Source: Chitinophaga parva
Lineage (GTDB): Bacteria > Bacteroidota > Bacteroidia > Chitinophagales > Chitinophagaceae
NCBI RefSeq assembly: GCF_003071345.1
Contig: NZ_QCYK01000001.1
Span: 1,860,001 to 1,924,000 of the forward strand
Reading direction: 5' to 3'
DNA: 64,000 bases
In this document: positions 63,973 through 64,000 of the stretch, in pieces
Layout of the letters: every line of letters starts with the position of its first letter
Numbering within the stretch: position 1 is the first letter of the stretch
Translations under genes and position numbers: made by a program
Notes under the pieces: generated by a model
Seen by the model: only the letters and a program-made list of their open reading frames with translations
Told to the model about the DNA's origin: nothing
The model's database searches: none

Positions 63973-64000
63973 ATGAAAAAATATATTATACCGGTCATCC
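63973..64000 (+). CDS. Start of the next operon gene (cut by window edge)
   Basis: ATG at 63973 followed by KKYIIPVI, a signal-peptide-like start, three bases after the previous stop. Only nine codons are in the window. Confidence 0.55.

Overview
The window reads as chromosomal DNA of a Bacteroidota member, most likely a Chitinophaga-like member of the Chitinophagaceae. The basis is family content: a large type II-C Cas9, an ECF sigma / FecR / TonB-receptor cluster, MacB-like permeases without their ATPase, DUF4236, DUF4397 and DACNV proteins, RHS proteins of the Chitinophaga style, and TAnnTTTG-type -7 promoter elements instead of strong Shine-Dalgarno sites. This is inference from families, not a database match.

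Layout. 1-3077: a CPA1 Na+/H+ antiporter cut by the left edge, and the two ends of a CheB-CheR-PAS-histidine kinase gene joined by an internal deletion. 3291-11708: a fatty acid desaturase, small envelope proteins, a frameshifted DUF4236 gene, a TPR histidine kinase with its response regulator, and two uncharacterised membrane proteins. 11999-15853: a very large secreted GH31 enzyme with dockerin-like and cohesin-like tails. 15949-26320: two divergent MacB-like permeases, an HxlR regulator with an old-yellow-enzyme reductase, two Crp-like regulators, DUF4267, a 59-residue membrane protein, a sterol-desaturase-type hydroxylase and GluQ-RS.

26385-36166: a complete type II-C CRISPR-Cas locus. 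The array has 53 repeats and 52 spacers, followed by cas2, cas1, a 1388-residue cas9 and a divergent tracrRNA with its own promoter and terminator. The tracrRNA anti-repeat fixes the crRNA strand as plus, opposite to the cas operon. The decayed repeats lie at the 5' end of that strand, so new spacers probably enter at the crRNA-3' end beside cas2. Each repeat holds a near-consensus Bacteroidota promoter, which would explain how the array is read without an upstream leader promoter.

36411-48435: hpf, an orphan sigma-54 activator, a sensor kinase / sigma-54 response regulator pair, msrB, an LpxR-like outer-membrane enzyme, a DMT exporter with DoxX, a DACNV sensor protein, a GNAT acetyltransferase with a visible operator, and tRNA-Asp(GTC).

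48182-56592 is an accessory junkyard next to that tRNA. It holds a serine-recombinase fragment and an RHS toxin gene that have both lost their 5' ends at the same junction, the RHS toxin's candidate immunity gene, an orphan toxin tip, an IS3 remnant and several decayed secreted proteins. 57043-64000 is an ECF sigma / FecR / TonB-receptor / DUF4397 lipoprotein operon; the receptor is split by a G7 run.

A palindrome of the form TACGNNNNNCCGTA recurs 50-95 bp upstream of four start codons (a small Cys-rich protein, cas9, the orphan sigma-54 activator and the sensor kinase). It suggests a small shared regulon that includes the CRISPR system.
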